Shown piece by piece: positions 15,085 through 23,120 of a stretch of DNA of 64,000 nucleotides. The position numbers and the translations under genes are program-made. Below the pieces are notes generated by a model, which saw only the letters and a list, made by a program, of their open reading frames with translations, made no database searches and had not been told where the DNA came from. Every line of letters begins with the position of its first letter. Position 1 is the first letter of the stretch. The DNA comes from Fidelibacterota bacterium UBA7301 (GTDB lineage: Bacteria; Fidelibacterota; Marinisomatia; Marinisomatales; TCS55), in the NCBI GenBank assembly GCA_002471845.1, contig DKQT01000033.1, forward strand, positions 8,572 through 72,571. Direction: 5' to 3'.

Positions 15085-16823
15085 CTAAAACGGTTGAAAG
15101 CCATGGCGGAAATATTGTCGCAGAGGTCTTTCAGCGGCATGGCATTCAATGGATATTCACGCTTTGTGGTGGACATATTTCTCCCATCCTGACGGGCTGT
15201 AATGAAAAGGGCATTCGCGTTGTGGATGTTCGTCATGAAGCCACAGCTGTTTTCGCAGCCGATGCAGTATCCCGTCTTTCTGGAACAATTGGAGTGGCAG
15301 CAGTTACAGCTGGTCCCGGCCTAACTAATACTATTACTGCTATAAAAAATGCTCAAATGGCTCAGGTACCTGTTCTCATTTTGGGAGGTGCAACAGCAAC
15401 TGTTTTAAAAGATAGAGGCAGCCTCCAAGATATTGATCACTTGTCCGTGGTTAAATCTGTCATCAAATATGCTAAAACCATAAAACGGGTGAGAGATATT
15501 CAGCCATCTCTGGAAGAAGCCATTGCAACAGCAAGACTTGGTGTGCCGGGACCTGTTTATATAGAAATACCGGTAGATCTTCTTTATCCAGAGATATTAG
15601 TACGAGATTGGTATGGATTAAAATCTAAGAGCAAGTCAATGCCTTGGTGGATGTCCAGCTATTTGAATTGGAATGTCAATCGAATTTTTAAGGATAAGCA
15701 CAAAACGTATTCAAAAAATGCACAAACAGATAATACTCAAAATTCATCCCTACATATTCCAAAAGTATCTGAGATGCTTCAATCAGCAGAAAAACCAGTT
15801 CTACTTATTGGCAGTCAAGCCCTTCTGATTCCATCACAGCGTGAAGCATTGGCAGATGCTGTAAAAGAATTGAATATTCCAACCTATGTCTCAGGGATGG
15901 CGCGTGGCCTTCTATCTAAATCCCATCTGCCCATTTTCAGGCATGAGCGGAAAAAAGCACTGAAGGAAGCAGACCTAGTCATTCTAGCTGGTGTTTCCTG
16001 TGATTTCCGATTGGATTATGGACGCATGATTCACCACCGGGCAAAAATAATTTCTATCAATCTCAGCAGGGGTGATATGTACTTGAACCGCCGACCAGCC
16101 AGAGGCATCCTTACTAACCCAGGTTCGTTTCTCATTGAATTGAATAAATCTAATAATAATGCCAAACAGAAAAAATGGGAAAATTGGCATCAAAAACTTT
16201 CTGAAAGAAATAAAAAACGGTGGAATGTAATTAAAACACAGGCTGATGCTGATATTGATTATGTAAATCCCCTGAAATTATGTTTGGAAATTAATCAACA
16301 TATTGAGGATGGAGATATAATTGTGGCAGACGGAGGTGATTTTGTCGCCACGGCATCATATATCCTTCGGCCACAATCGCTCTCCGGCTGGCTGGATCCC
16401 GGTGTGTTTGGAACCCTAGGAGTTGGTGCGGGGTTTCTATTAGGGGCAAAACTTACTCATCCTGAATCTGTAGTTTGGGCAATATACGGAGATGGGGCAT
16501 TTGGGTACAGCCTTATGGAGTTTGATTCGTTTGTCCGCCATAAAATTCCGGTCATTGCAATAATTGGTAACGATGCAGGGTGGGCACAAATAGCCCGTGA
16601 CCAGGTGGAAATGCTTGATGATCCCATTGGTACAGAATTAGCAGTAACCGATTATCACAAGGCTGTAGAGGTATTGGGGGGAAAAGGTTATTTTGTGGAT
16701 AAAGAAAATCAAATTGATGATGTATTAACTCAGGCAAAAGAATCCGCAAAATCTGGGAAACCAACGGTTGTGAATGTAAGAATTGGGAAAACAGATTTCA
16801 GGAAAGGCTCTATTTCAATGTAA
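15081..16823 (+). CDS. ILVBL/HACL2-like thiamine-diphosphate-dependent lyase
   Basis: A ThDP enzyme of the acetolactate-synthase/2-hydroxyacyl-CoA lyase superfamily, 580 residues. The cofactor-activating Glu is E53 (VRHEATAVFAADAV), and the ThDP/Mg motif runs from GDG at 470-472 to ND at 497-498. The C-terminal half (GDGAFGYSLMEFDSFVRHKIP, GNDAGW, YHKA, GRxDFRxGSI pattern) resembles vertebrate ILVBL (HACL2), which cleaves 2-hydroxy fatty acyl-CoA, more than bacterial IlvB. The substrate here is inferred only. The gene looks more AT-rich than its neighbours from about 15300 on, possibly a transfer. Its start overlaps the RNase Z remnant. Confidence 0.8.
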   Translation: MTKTVESHGGNIVAEVFQRHGIQWIFTLCGGHISPILTGCNEKGIRVVDVRHEATAVFAADAVSRLSGTIGVAAVTAGPGLTNTITAIKNAQMAQVPVLILGGATATVLKDRGSLQDIDHLSVVKSVIKYAKTIKRVRDIQPSLEEAIATARLGVPGPVYIEIPVDLLYPEILVRDWYGLKSKSKSMPWWMSSYLNWNVNRIFKDKHKTYSKNAQTDNTQNSSLHIPKVSEMLQSAEKPVLLIGSQALLIPSQREALADAVKELNIPTYVSGMARGLLSKSHLPIFRHERKKALKEADLVILAGVSCDFRLDYGRMIHHRAKIISINLSRGDMYLNRRPARGILTNPGSFLIELNKSNNNAKQKKWENWHQKLSERNKKRWNVIKTQADADIDYVNPLKLCLEINQHIEDGDIIVADGGDFVATASYILRPQSLSGWLDPGVFGTLGVGAGFLLGAKLTHPESVVWAIYGDGAFGYSLMEFDSFVRHKIPVIAIIGNDAGWAQIARDQVEMLDDPIGTELAVTDYHKAVEVLGGKGYFVDKENQIDDVLTQAKESAKSGKPTVVNVRIGKTDFRKGSISM

Positions 16824-16867
16824 CAGGATCTGTTAACTGAATATGAAATTAAACTCTAATATTACAA

Positions 16868-17277
16868 TTGAGCATGCATAATCGGCTCTGGATCTCACAG
16901 TATAAGGCATTCAAACAACAGGTTTATAGCGCCAACGGGAACGACCAACTGGAGGAATCGGAAGTTGAAACCATGTGGGCGGTTTTCCGTGGCGGGAACG
17001 GGAAAAAGATCGGTCACCAGCTGATTCAATATTTAAACGACAGGTATCAATACCAGAACTCCCGTTGGCTACCGGCACTTTAAGAAACAAAAATTCCCAC
17101 CCCATATATGCTGGGGTGAACTAGACGCCGTAGCACCCATGTCAATCGCTGAAAAATTAGTGATTGAAATTTGTCCGGGAGCGAAGTTTACGTAGATTAC
17201 CGACACAGGACACTTTTGTCAAATGGACAATCCGGACAAATAGCTGGAAGGTATATTAAGCTATTATCAAAAAGATT
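16868..17277 (+). pseudogene. Broken alpha/beta hydrolase (MEST/epoxide-hydrolase-like)
   Basis: A frame opening at 16868 encodes NRLWISQYKAFKQQ, QLIQYLNDRY and RWLPAL, then stops at 17081-17083. Changing frame there gives KKQKFPPHICWGELDAVAPMSIAEKL, then ITDTGHFCQMDNP and LEGILSYYQKD, with two in-frame TAG codons (17194-17196 and 17242-17244). The pieces align in order with the cap and C-terminal part of an alpha/beta hydrolase: WGxxDxVAP carries the acid and TGHF the catalytic His. The N-terminal nucleophile-elbow half is missing, so the gene is dead. It converges with the NUDIX gene. Confidence 0.72.
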
Positions 17278-17821
17278 AGTCTTTACGTTTCAATAATTTT
17301 TCTACCCATAAAATACCGATGATTGTTTTTACATCGGTGATCTTTCCGGACCAAACCCACTCCAACGCATCATCTAAAGAAGTCGGCAGCAATTTCAGAA
17401 ATTCATCCTGATCAAGGTTATGTTCTGTCTCAACCAAATCTTCAGCTAAATACATCCACATTTTTTCATTGCAAAACCCAATGGCAGGATGAATGTTGGT
17501 CAAGAAAGTCAGTTTATTAGAACAATACCCCGTTTCTTCTTCCAGTTCACGGTGGGCACAGTCTAAGGGATCTTCACCATTATCCAACTTGCCGGCAGGA
17601 ATCTCGATAAACTCCGCTCCCGGGCCATAACGAAATTGGCGAATCAGACAGATATTTCCATCGGGAAGTATGGGGATGAGACACACTGCCCCCGGATGGT
17701 CAATCCACTCCCGTGTGCTCTTCTCTCCATTAGGCAGTCCTACCTGGTCCAAATACAGATCAATGAGCCGGCCGGAAAATTTCTTCTCCGATGAAATTCG
17801 GGTTTCTTTTAAATCGGACAT
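17276..17821 (-). CDS. NUDIX hydrolase, ADP-ribose pyrophosphatase-like
   Basis: Hydrolyses nucleoside diphosphate-X compounds, probably ADP-ribose. The NUDIX box is complete (GKLDNGEDPLDCAHRELEEETGY: G-x5-E-x7-RELEEETG). The upstream RQFRYGPGAEFIEIPAG is characteristic of NudF-type ADP-ribose pyrophosphatases. I start at the ATG 17819-17821 (MSDLKETRISSEKK); a longer frame exists but would overlap the preceding TPR gene. About 181 residues, normal for NudF. Last gene of a minus-strand series after the TPR protein. Confidence 0.88.
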   Translation of the reverse strand: MSDLKETRISSEKKFSGRLIDLYLDQVGLPNGEKSTREWIDHPGAVCLIPILPDGNICLIRQFRYGPGAEFIEIPAGKLDNGEDPLDCAHRELEEETGYCSNKLTFLTNIHPAIGFCNEKMWMYLAEDLVETEHNLDQDEFLKLLPTSLDDALEWVWSGKITDVKTIIGILWVEKLLKRKD

Positions 17822-17837
17822 TTTGAAATCTTGTTTA

Positions 17838-18599
17838 TCAGTATTCTTTAAGAAAGGCCCGGGCTTTTTTGATCTGCTCCCAATCGGATAAGGGATCATT
17901 CCTGGAGGGGGTCATATTTGCTACTGCATTCAAAAGTTTTAATGCCCCTTCCTTTTCTTTTTCTTTATAAAGCGCCTGGGCCAAGTACACTTTTTGCACC
18001 GGGGTTGCTTCCCCCGTGTTCACAGCCTTCTCCAACCACTTCACGGCTTCTTCATTATCCGGCCAAGAAAGTAAAAACGGAATATAAGGAGATTTATAAT
18101 GGACGGCACCCAGCATAAAATATCCTCCACCGTCCTCATAATTCGGGTCCAAACCAATAATTTTCAAGGCATGCTCTCTCATTTGGTCCGCCACCCCTTC
18201 CCGTGCAGCGGCCAGGATGCCGTACACCTCCGCCCAACTCCCCAAGTTTGTTAAATACCAGTAATGGAAATCGGGTCGTTTAGGATATTTTTTAATGAAG
18301 GTTACGGCCAGTTTTTTGGCTTCATTAAAAACAGTTTTTTGCTCGTCTTTTGTTCGAGCGACATATTTTCCTTTAAAGTAATAGGATTTTAATAATCCAA
18401 TGGCAGCATCAATTTCGGTGTTTGGATCATCCAAAGCCAATCGATAGTATTCAATCGCCTCACTGATGGCGCCCGGCTGGGCTTTATCCTCTCGGCTTCC
18501 TTCAGCGCGCCGATCATAGGCAGCTGCTCCTTTTTCCAGATTGGTTTGGCCTGCAAGGATTCCCATCCATGCCAAAAGGACCAACACAAAATTTTTCAT
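17838..18599 (-). CDS. Secreted TPR-repeat protein
   Basis: A 253-residue exported protein with signal peptide (residues 1-18, MKNFVLVLLAWMGILAGQ). The rest is helical with tetratricopeptide-like units (AISEAIEYYRLALDDP, AVKWLEKAVNTG, QALYKEKEKEGALKLLNAVANM). The FHYWYLTNLGSWAEVYGILAA segment recalls the TatT-type TPR proteins linked to TRAP transporters, but no transporter is nearby. Likely periplasmic scaffold; partner unknown. Its ATG overlaps the stop of the preceding gene (TAATG), so the pair is translationally coupled. Confidence 0.75.
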   Translation of the reverse strand: MKNFVLVLLAWMGILAGQTNLEKGAAAYDRRAEGSREDKAQPGAISEAIEYYRLALDDPNTEIDAAIGLLKSYYFKGKYVARTKDEQKTVFNEAKKLAVTFIKKYPKRPDFHYWYLTNLGSWAEVYGILAAAREGVADQMREHALKIIGLDPNYEDGGGYFMLGAVHYKSPYIPFLLSWPDNEEAVKWLEKAVNTGEATPVQKVYLAQALYKEKEKEGALKLLNAVANMTPSRNDPLSDWEQIKKARAFLKEY

Positions 18600-19366
18600 T
18601 AAAAATATTCGATATAGGTGATCTTCATTTCACGCTGGAAATAATCCACTTTATCATCATCAAAAAGGAGATTGTTAAAATCCATTTCAATGTGGAGATG
18701 CTCAACAAAGGTCCAGCGGATGGCTGCGTTCAGGTATCCACCGCGGCTGATGGACATGGTCTTGGCCGTCATATCATTTTCATTCAGAGCTGCATTGTAC
18801 TCCAATAGTAGGGATAATTCTGGGTTGAACTCCATATCAAAACCGAAAAAATAATTTATATCTTTATCCCCATCATTCACTTCGATAAAATTATAATTTG
18901 ATCCGGCGTGAACACCAATATTGCCAAGGGGAGTTTTCCAATTTTTGCTGGCAGCTAAATACAATCCCATGGCCTTTACATCATAGCGCATCAATGAATC
19001 AGCCGCGTTAAAATTTCCCATTCCTTGAGTATTCACCCCGAGAGAAAACCCGGGGACAGATTCGGTTTCATCTATGAGACGATATTTCAAATTTGCTTCG
19101 GGCCGGGGGTACCAGACCAGGCTGTCATCCCCGATAAGGTTAGCCGATCCAAATGATAGGCCAAACTGGAATCGATCCGTAATTCCTACACTTAATGATG
19201 AAGTTAAACCCCCGCCTTTTTGAACACGCATTTGCATGGCATAGCTTCCTCTGACGAGAGTCCCTGCTGAAGGTACAGTGATAAGCGTAGTGGGGGGTGG
19301 ATAGGATTGTGCCCATCCTATGGAAATTAATACGACGATTATGGTCCAAGGTTTGAAAAACTTCAT
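18599..19366 (-). CDS. Putative small outer-membrane beta-barrel protein
   Basis: 255 residues with a signal peptide (to about residue 19, GWAQ). Alternating amphipathic strands follow (SLSVGITDRFQFGLSFG, PGFSLGVNTQGMG, LGNIGVHAGSNYNF, SLLLEYNAAL), and it ends YIEYF, an aromatic C-terminus typical of outer-membrane barrels. No catalytic motif. It resembles the small YjbH-type or porin-like barrels often seen in FCB genomes; function unassigned. Coupled to the downstream TPR protein. Confidence 0.7.
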   Translation of the reverse strand: MKFFKPWTIIVVLISIGWAQSYPPPTTLITVPSAGTLVRGSYAMQMRVQKGGGLTSSLSVGITDRFQFGLSFGSANLIGDDSLVWYPRPEANLKYRLIDETESVPGFSLGVNTQGMGNFNAADSLMRYDVKAMGLYLAASKNWKTPLGNIGVHAGSNYNFIEVNDGDKDINYFFGFDMEFNPELSLLLEYNAALNENDMTAKTMSISRGGYLNAAIRWTFVEHLHIEMDFNNLLFDDDKVDYFQREMKITYIEYF

Positions 19367-19430
19367 TCGATCCTCCGGTATGTGATTAGAGGGATAACAA
19401 TTTACCTATTGTGTCGACCGCAATGCAAGT

Positions 19431-20375
19431 TCAGGGATAAATGCGTTCTCCATACTTGGAAGTAATGGTTTTTACCCTGAATTTGGGCATAGTAAGTTCC
19501 TCTTTCTCACCCACAATTATAAATTTAACACGTTGTTTTCCTATTTCAACCAAGTGGATCATTAAACTGTCTCCATTGGTTAAAACCATTAAATCGTAAT
19601 TAGTTTTGGGAATGAAAACATCAAATGGAATAGTGAGATCTTTTTCGCGGATATCTTCCAACAGTATGGATACTTCGTCCAACCGATTACCTAATCTCGG
19701 TGGGGGTGTTTTATACAATTGACCGGCGGGTGGTTGGGTTAATGCTGCGTGGCTCACTTCTTGTCCATACTGGTCATATTCCCAAATCTCCTTCCTTCCC
19801 GTAAGTAAATCTATTGAATAATCAAATCGGCGGATGACCTTAATCTCCGGGAAGGATGTCCACACTTCACCGCTGAGAAACCCAAGGTGATCATAGATAA
19901 ATTCAATTTCACCGTATAGTTCACCTTGCACATTGGAGAATTGAATTGATTCAATTTGATCCGTTTCGTTCAAGATGAATTTTGATTCCTGTCCATCAAA
20001 ATATCCCCGACCTTGCTTACCCAATGCTTTCCGAAACTCTTCTGACCAGGGCTCATCTTTGCCGAACTGAATCAGGCTATCGGGCTTCTGGTCCGGGTTT
20101 AAAAAGTATCGCCGGATCAATTGTTTATCTTTCCCATATTCCAAAATTTCCCTTTTGGCTGATTCACCATCCCCATTGATCCATTCTTTCACTACCGGCA
20201 TTTTCCTATCATTGTAAAAAACCTGCAAATATGGTTCCCCAAAGCGGTGGGTAGCCAGTAAACGGTTATCGGCCACATAATCATGATCATCGGCATAAAA
20301 GCGCATAAAACTCACTTCAAGATTTTGTCCAAAATTAATACTGAGAAAAAAGTAAAGGGATAAACGGATTTTCAT
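19431..20375 (-). CDS. Secreted protein of unknown function
   Basis: From the ATG at 20373-20375 (MKIRLSLYFFLSINFGQ) it has a short signal peptide and 314 residues. I use this start because the longer frame overlaps tgt; the ATG sits 1 base after the tgt stop. The middle part has repeated beta units with YD-type endings (EFIYDHLGFLSGEVW, WEYDQYGQEV). The C-terminal 60 residues (TNGDSLMIHLVEIGKQRVKFIIV, then VKTITSKYGERIYP) form the small beta domain seen at the ends of many FCB periplasmic proteins. I do not recognise a function. Co-transcribed with tgt. Confidence 0.7.
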   Translation of the reverse strand: MKIRLSLYFFLSINFGQNLEVSFMRFYADDHDYVADNRLLATHRFGEPYLQVFYNDRKMPVVKEWINGDGESAKREILEYGKDKQLIRRYFLNPDQKPDSLIQFGKDEPWSEEFRKALGKQGRGYFDGQESKFILNETDQIESIQFSNVQGELYGEIEFIYDHLGFLSGEVWTSFPEIKVIRRFDYSIDLLTGRKEIWEYDQYGQEVSHAALTQPPAGQLYKTPPPRLGNRLDEVSILLEDIREKDLTIPFDVFIPKTNYDLMVLTNGDSLMIHLVEIGKQRVKFIIVGEKEELTMPKFRVKTITSKYGERIYP

Positions 20376-20376
20376 T

Positions 20377-21510
20377 CTACATGCCCTCATAGTCCGCCAT
20401 TTTGTCCAAATAGGTGTTTGACCAGATTCCAAATTCGCCTGATTCAATCTTGGTGCGCATTTTTTCCATTAGAGACATATAATAGGTCAAATTATGGATG
20501 GTACCCAAGCGTAAACCCAACACTTCTTTAATATTATATAAGTGACGAAGGTAAGCCCGTGTAAAGTTTTGACAGGTATAACAATTGCATTCAGGGTCTA
20601 ACGCTTCAAATGCTTCTTTGTGAGATCGGTTACCGATGTTCACAATACCCCCACTGGTGAACAGTTGTCCATTACGTGCATTTCGTGTTGGAAGAACACA
20701 GTCAAACATATCCATACCGCGCTGGACAGATTTTATCAGATCCGTAGGACGACCTATACCCATGAGGTAACGCGGTTGATCGTCCGGAAGTATACTATCC
20801 ATTTGTTCTATCGTTTCAAACATGGCATTTTTTTCTTCACCCACAGCAAGTCCGCCAATAGCAATACCGCAATCGGCATAGGGAATTAATTCTTCCACAC
20901 TTTGTTTCCGCAGTTGTTCGTACACGCTGCCTTGAACGATAGGAAAAAGTGTCTGTTTCCAATCGTATAAAGGTTTATTGTTATTTAAAAATTCCTGACA
21001 TCGTTCAATCCAAAGGGTAGTTCGGCCCACAGCTTTTGCCACTGTTTTTTCGTCTGACTTCCCCGGTGGACACTCATCAAATGCCATGATAATATCCGAT
21101 CCTAAATACCGCTGGATATCCATGGAAAATTCCGGTGTAAAAAAATGTCGGCTCCCATCTAAATGATTTTGGAATTCCACGCCTTCATCGGATATCTTAT
21201 TCAATTTGGCCAATGAAAAAACCTGGAATCCTCCACTGTCTGTCAGAATAGACCTGTCCCAGTTCATGAATGAATGGAGGCTCCCGGCCCGGTGAATCAG
21301 TTCATGGTCTGGGCGGATATATAAATGGTAAGTATTCCCCAGAATAATTTGAGCATCCAAGTGGTAAAGGACTTCGGGGTCTATTGTTTTCACCGCTCCC
21401 TGGGTACCGATGGGCATAAAGACCGGTGTTTGGATTTCGCTATGATGTGTTTTGAGGATTCCCCGCCGGGCCGAAGTGCCGGCGTTTGAATGGGAAATTG
21501 TGAACTGCAT
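20377..21510 (-). CDS. tgt: tRNA-guanine transglycosylase
   Basis: Exchanges guanine-34 for preQ1 in GUN-anticodon tRNAs, the committed tRNA step of queuosine synthesis. Catalytic and recognition motifs are present: LTDSGGFQVFSL, AFDECPP, IGGLAVGE, MGIGRPTDLIKSVQRGMDMFDCVLPTRNARNG. The zinc site is CNCYTCQNFTRAYLRHL near the C-terminus. I use the ATG at 21508-21510; the frame also has TTG one codon earlier. The only SD-like GGGG lies 11 bases upstream inside a hairpin, see the leader feature. queG in the same window completes the pathway end. Confidence 0.97.
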   Translation of the reverse strand: MQFTISHSNAGTSARRGILKTHHSEIQTPVFMPIGTQGAVKTIDPEVLYHLDAQIILGNTYHLYIRPDHELIHRAGSLHSFMNWDRSILTDSGGFQVFSLAKLNKISDEGVEFQNHLDGSRHFFTPEFSMDIQRYLGSDIIMAFDECPPGKSDEKTVAKAVGRTTLWIERCQEFLNNNKPLYDWKQTLFPIVQGSVYEQLRKQSVEELIPYADCGIAIGGLAVGEEKNAMFETIEQMDSILPDDQPRYLMGIGRPTDLIKSVQRGMDMFDCVLPTRNARNGQLFTSGGIVNIGNRSHKEAFEALDPECNCYTCQNFTRAYLRHLYNIKEVLGLRLGTIHNLTYYMSLMEKMRTKIESGEFGIWSNTYLDKMADYEGM

Positions 21511-21520
21511 CAAATAGTTT

Positions 21521-21544
21521 ACCCCGAATAGGGGTTAAAACCCC
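21521..21544 (-). promoter_or_regulatory. Alternative hairpins in the tgt leader
   Basis: On the tgt-sense RNA, GGGGUUUUAACCCC (21544-21531) is followed by UAUUCGGGGU (to 21521). The central CCCC (21534-21531) can pair with either the upstream GGGG or the downstream GGGG. The downstream GGGG is the only SD-like element, 11 bases before the ATG. The two structures are mutually exclusive, as expected for a translational switch. It does not match the preQ1-I or preQ1-II consensus I know. Confidence 0.4.
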
Positions 21545-21625
21545 AACTTTGGTACTTTTTACTCAATCTCCCGCCATAAATGAGGGGTAATAGAATTCAC
21601 TAATTACACTTATTATTGCATACTT

Positions 21626-21647
21626 ACCCCATCCTTCAGGATGGGGT
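21626..21647. repeat. Perfect inverted repeat between radA and tgt
   Basis: ACCCCATCC and GGATGGGGT form a perfect 9-bp stem around TTCA. It lies past the radA terminator, in the presumed tgt promoter/leader. No U-run on either strand, so an operator or leader structure is more likely than a terminator. Confidence 0.5.
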
Positions 21648-21658
21648 GTGAACATACT

Positions 21659-21682
21659 AAAAAATCGGGGACTTATTCCCGA
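21659..21682 (-). terminator. Rho-independent terminator after radA
   Basis: On the radA-sense strand TCGGG and CCCGA pair (a G-U pair extends the stem) and are followed by six T residues. It lies 24 bases past the radA stop. Confidence 0.8.
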
Positions 21683-21705
21683 ATGATCATTTCGAATCGG
21701 ACTCA

Positions 21706-23061
21706 TTAAAACAAATGTTGAAACGCTTCACCCACATTGGATACGCCGAATATTTTTATACCCTTCGGTGCCTTTTTCATCCGTTTCACGTTCGCCGCCG
21801 GGGCAATCACTGATTTGAATCCTAAGGATTTTGCTTCACTTATCCGTGCATCCAACCGGCTCACAGAACGGACCTCCCCCCCAAGTCCGACTTCCCCAAT
21901 TAGAACGACTGATTCTGAAATGAGTTTATCCCTGGCCCCTGAGGCCACCGCCGTGATCACCGCCAAGTCTGCCGCCGGATCGTCCACTTTGAGTCCACCA
22001 ACCAGATTGACAAATACGTCCTTGGTCCCCATATGGGTTCCTAATCGTTTCTCAAGGACAGCCAGAAGCATAGCCAAGCGTTTAAAATCGAAACCGTTAA
22101 CATTACGTTGTGGTGTACCAAAATTGGCATTGGAAACTAGGGCTTGAACTTCCACCAAGATGGGGCGGCTCCCTTCCAAAGAGGGGAAAATGGTCGAACC
22201 GGTGATATCGTCCTGGCGCTCAGCCAAGAACAATTCAGAGGGATTATCCACTTCCACCAGTCCGCCAGCTTCCATCTGGAAAATGCCCACTTCATTGGTG
22301 GTACCAAAACGATTTTTTGCTGAACGAAGAACCCGGTGATCGTGGCGGTCATCCCCTTCAAGATAAAGGACCGTGTCCACCATATGTTCCAGCATTTTCG
22401 GTCCGGCAATTATTCCTTCTTTGGTCACATGCCCTACAATAATTACAGCAATATTGCGCTGTTTGGATAATTGGAGGAGCTGCTGGCCGCATTCCCGAAT
22501 CTGGCTCACAGAACCGGGAAGAGAATCCAGTTCATCGCTGAAAACGGTTTGGATGGAATCCACCACAACCAATTCCGATTGGACCAACGAAATCTGGTCT
22601 AAAATTCCTTCAATCCTATTTTCCGATGATAGGTGCAGTGTTTTAGAATTCACACCCAGCCGCCGAGCCCTGAGACCAACCTGGTCTTCACTCTCTTCTG
22701 CAGATACATAAAGCACCGGTTTTTGAATGGCGGGTAAAATTTGAAGCGCCAGGGTGGATTTCCCGATCCCCGGGTTGCCGCCCAATAAAATGAGTGACCC
22801 CGGTAAAAGGCCGCCGCCCAGAACACGATCCATTTCAGAAATCCCCGTGGGAATTCGATTTACCTCTCCGCCGTGAAGAACATCCGCCAATTTGCGTGAA
22901 TCTCGTGGTTGACCATTGCCGCCTTTTTTACGGTTTTTGGCAACTTTATATTCACCAAGCGTACCCCACTCATTGCAGGAGGGACATTGACCGTACCACT
23001 TGGGGTGGTCATCCCCGCAGGCGGAACACAGGTATACAGTTTTAGATTTTAATTTGGACAT
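21706..23061 (-). CDS. radA: DNA repair protein RadA
   Basis: RecA-like helicase that drives branch migration in homologous recombination. An N-terminal four-Cys zinc finger is at 12-29 (CSACGDDHPKWYGQCPSC). The Walker A is GGNPGIGKST, and VLYVSAEES and the RadA-specific KNRFG motif follow. The C-terminal Lon-protease-like domain runs from about 300, with NVNGFDFKRLAMLLAVLEKR and VSRLDARISEAKSLGF. 451 residues, normal length. It starts 59 bases after the large upstream gene and is likely in its transcript. Confidence 0.97.
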   Translation of the reverse strand: MSKLKSKTVYLCSACGDDHPKWYGQCPSCNEWGTLGEYKVAKNRKKGGNGQPRDSRKLADVLHGGEVNRIPTGISEMDRVLGGGLLPGSLILLGGNPGIGKSTLALQILPAIQKPVLYVSAEESEDQVGLRARRLGVNSKTLHLSSENRIEGILDQISLVQSELVVVDSIQTVFSDELDSLPGSVSQIRECGQQLLQLSKQRNIAVIIVGHVTKEGIIAGPKMLEHMVDTVLYLEGDDRHDHRVLRSAKNRFGTTNEVGIFQMEAGGLVEVDNPSELFLAERQDDITGSTIFPSLEGSRPILVEVQALVSNANFGTPQRNVNGFDFKRLAMLLAVLEKRLGTHMGTKDVFVNLVGGLKVDDPAADLAVITAVASGARDKLISESVVLIGEVGLGGEVRSVSRLDARISEAKSLGFKSVIAPAANVKRMKKAPKGIKIFGVSNVGEAFQHLF

Positions 23062-23120
23062 TTTGAGGGGAGAAATTGAGTCTGGCTGGAAGTAGAATCA
23101 AGCTGAAAGGCAGAATTAAT

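Noticed and set aside
21514..21545. preQ1 riboswitch before tgt
   Set aside because: The G/C hairpins are suggestive, but the loop is too short and the A-rich tail and conserved C of preQ1-I are missing; reported only as an unclassified leader structure.
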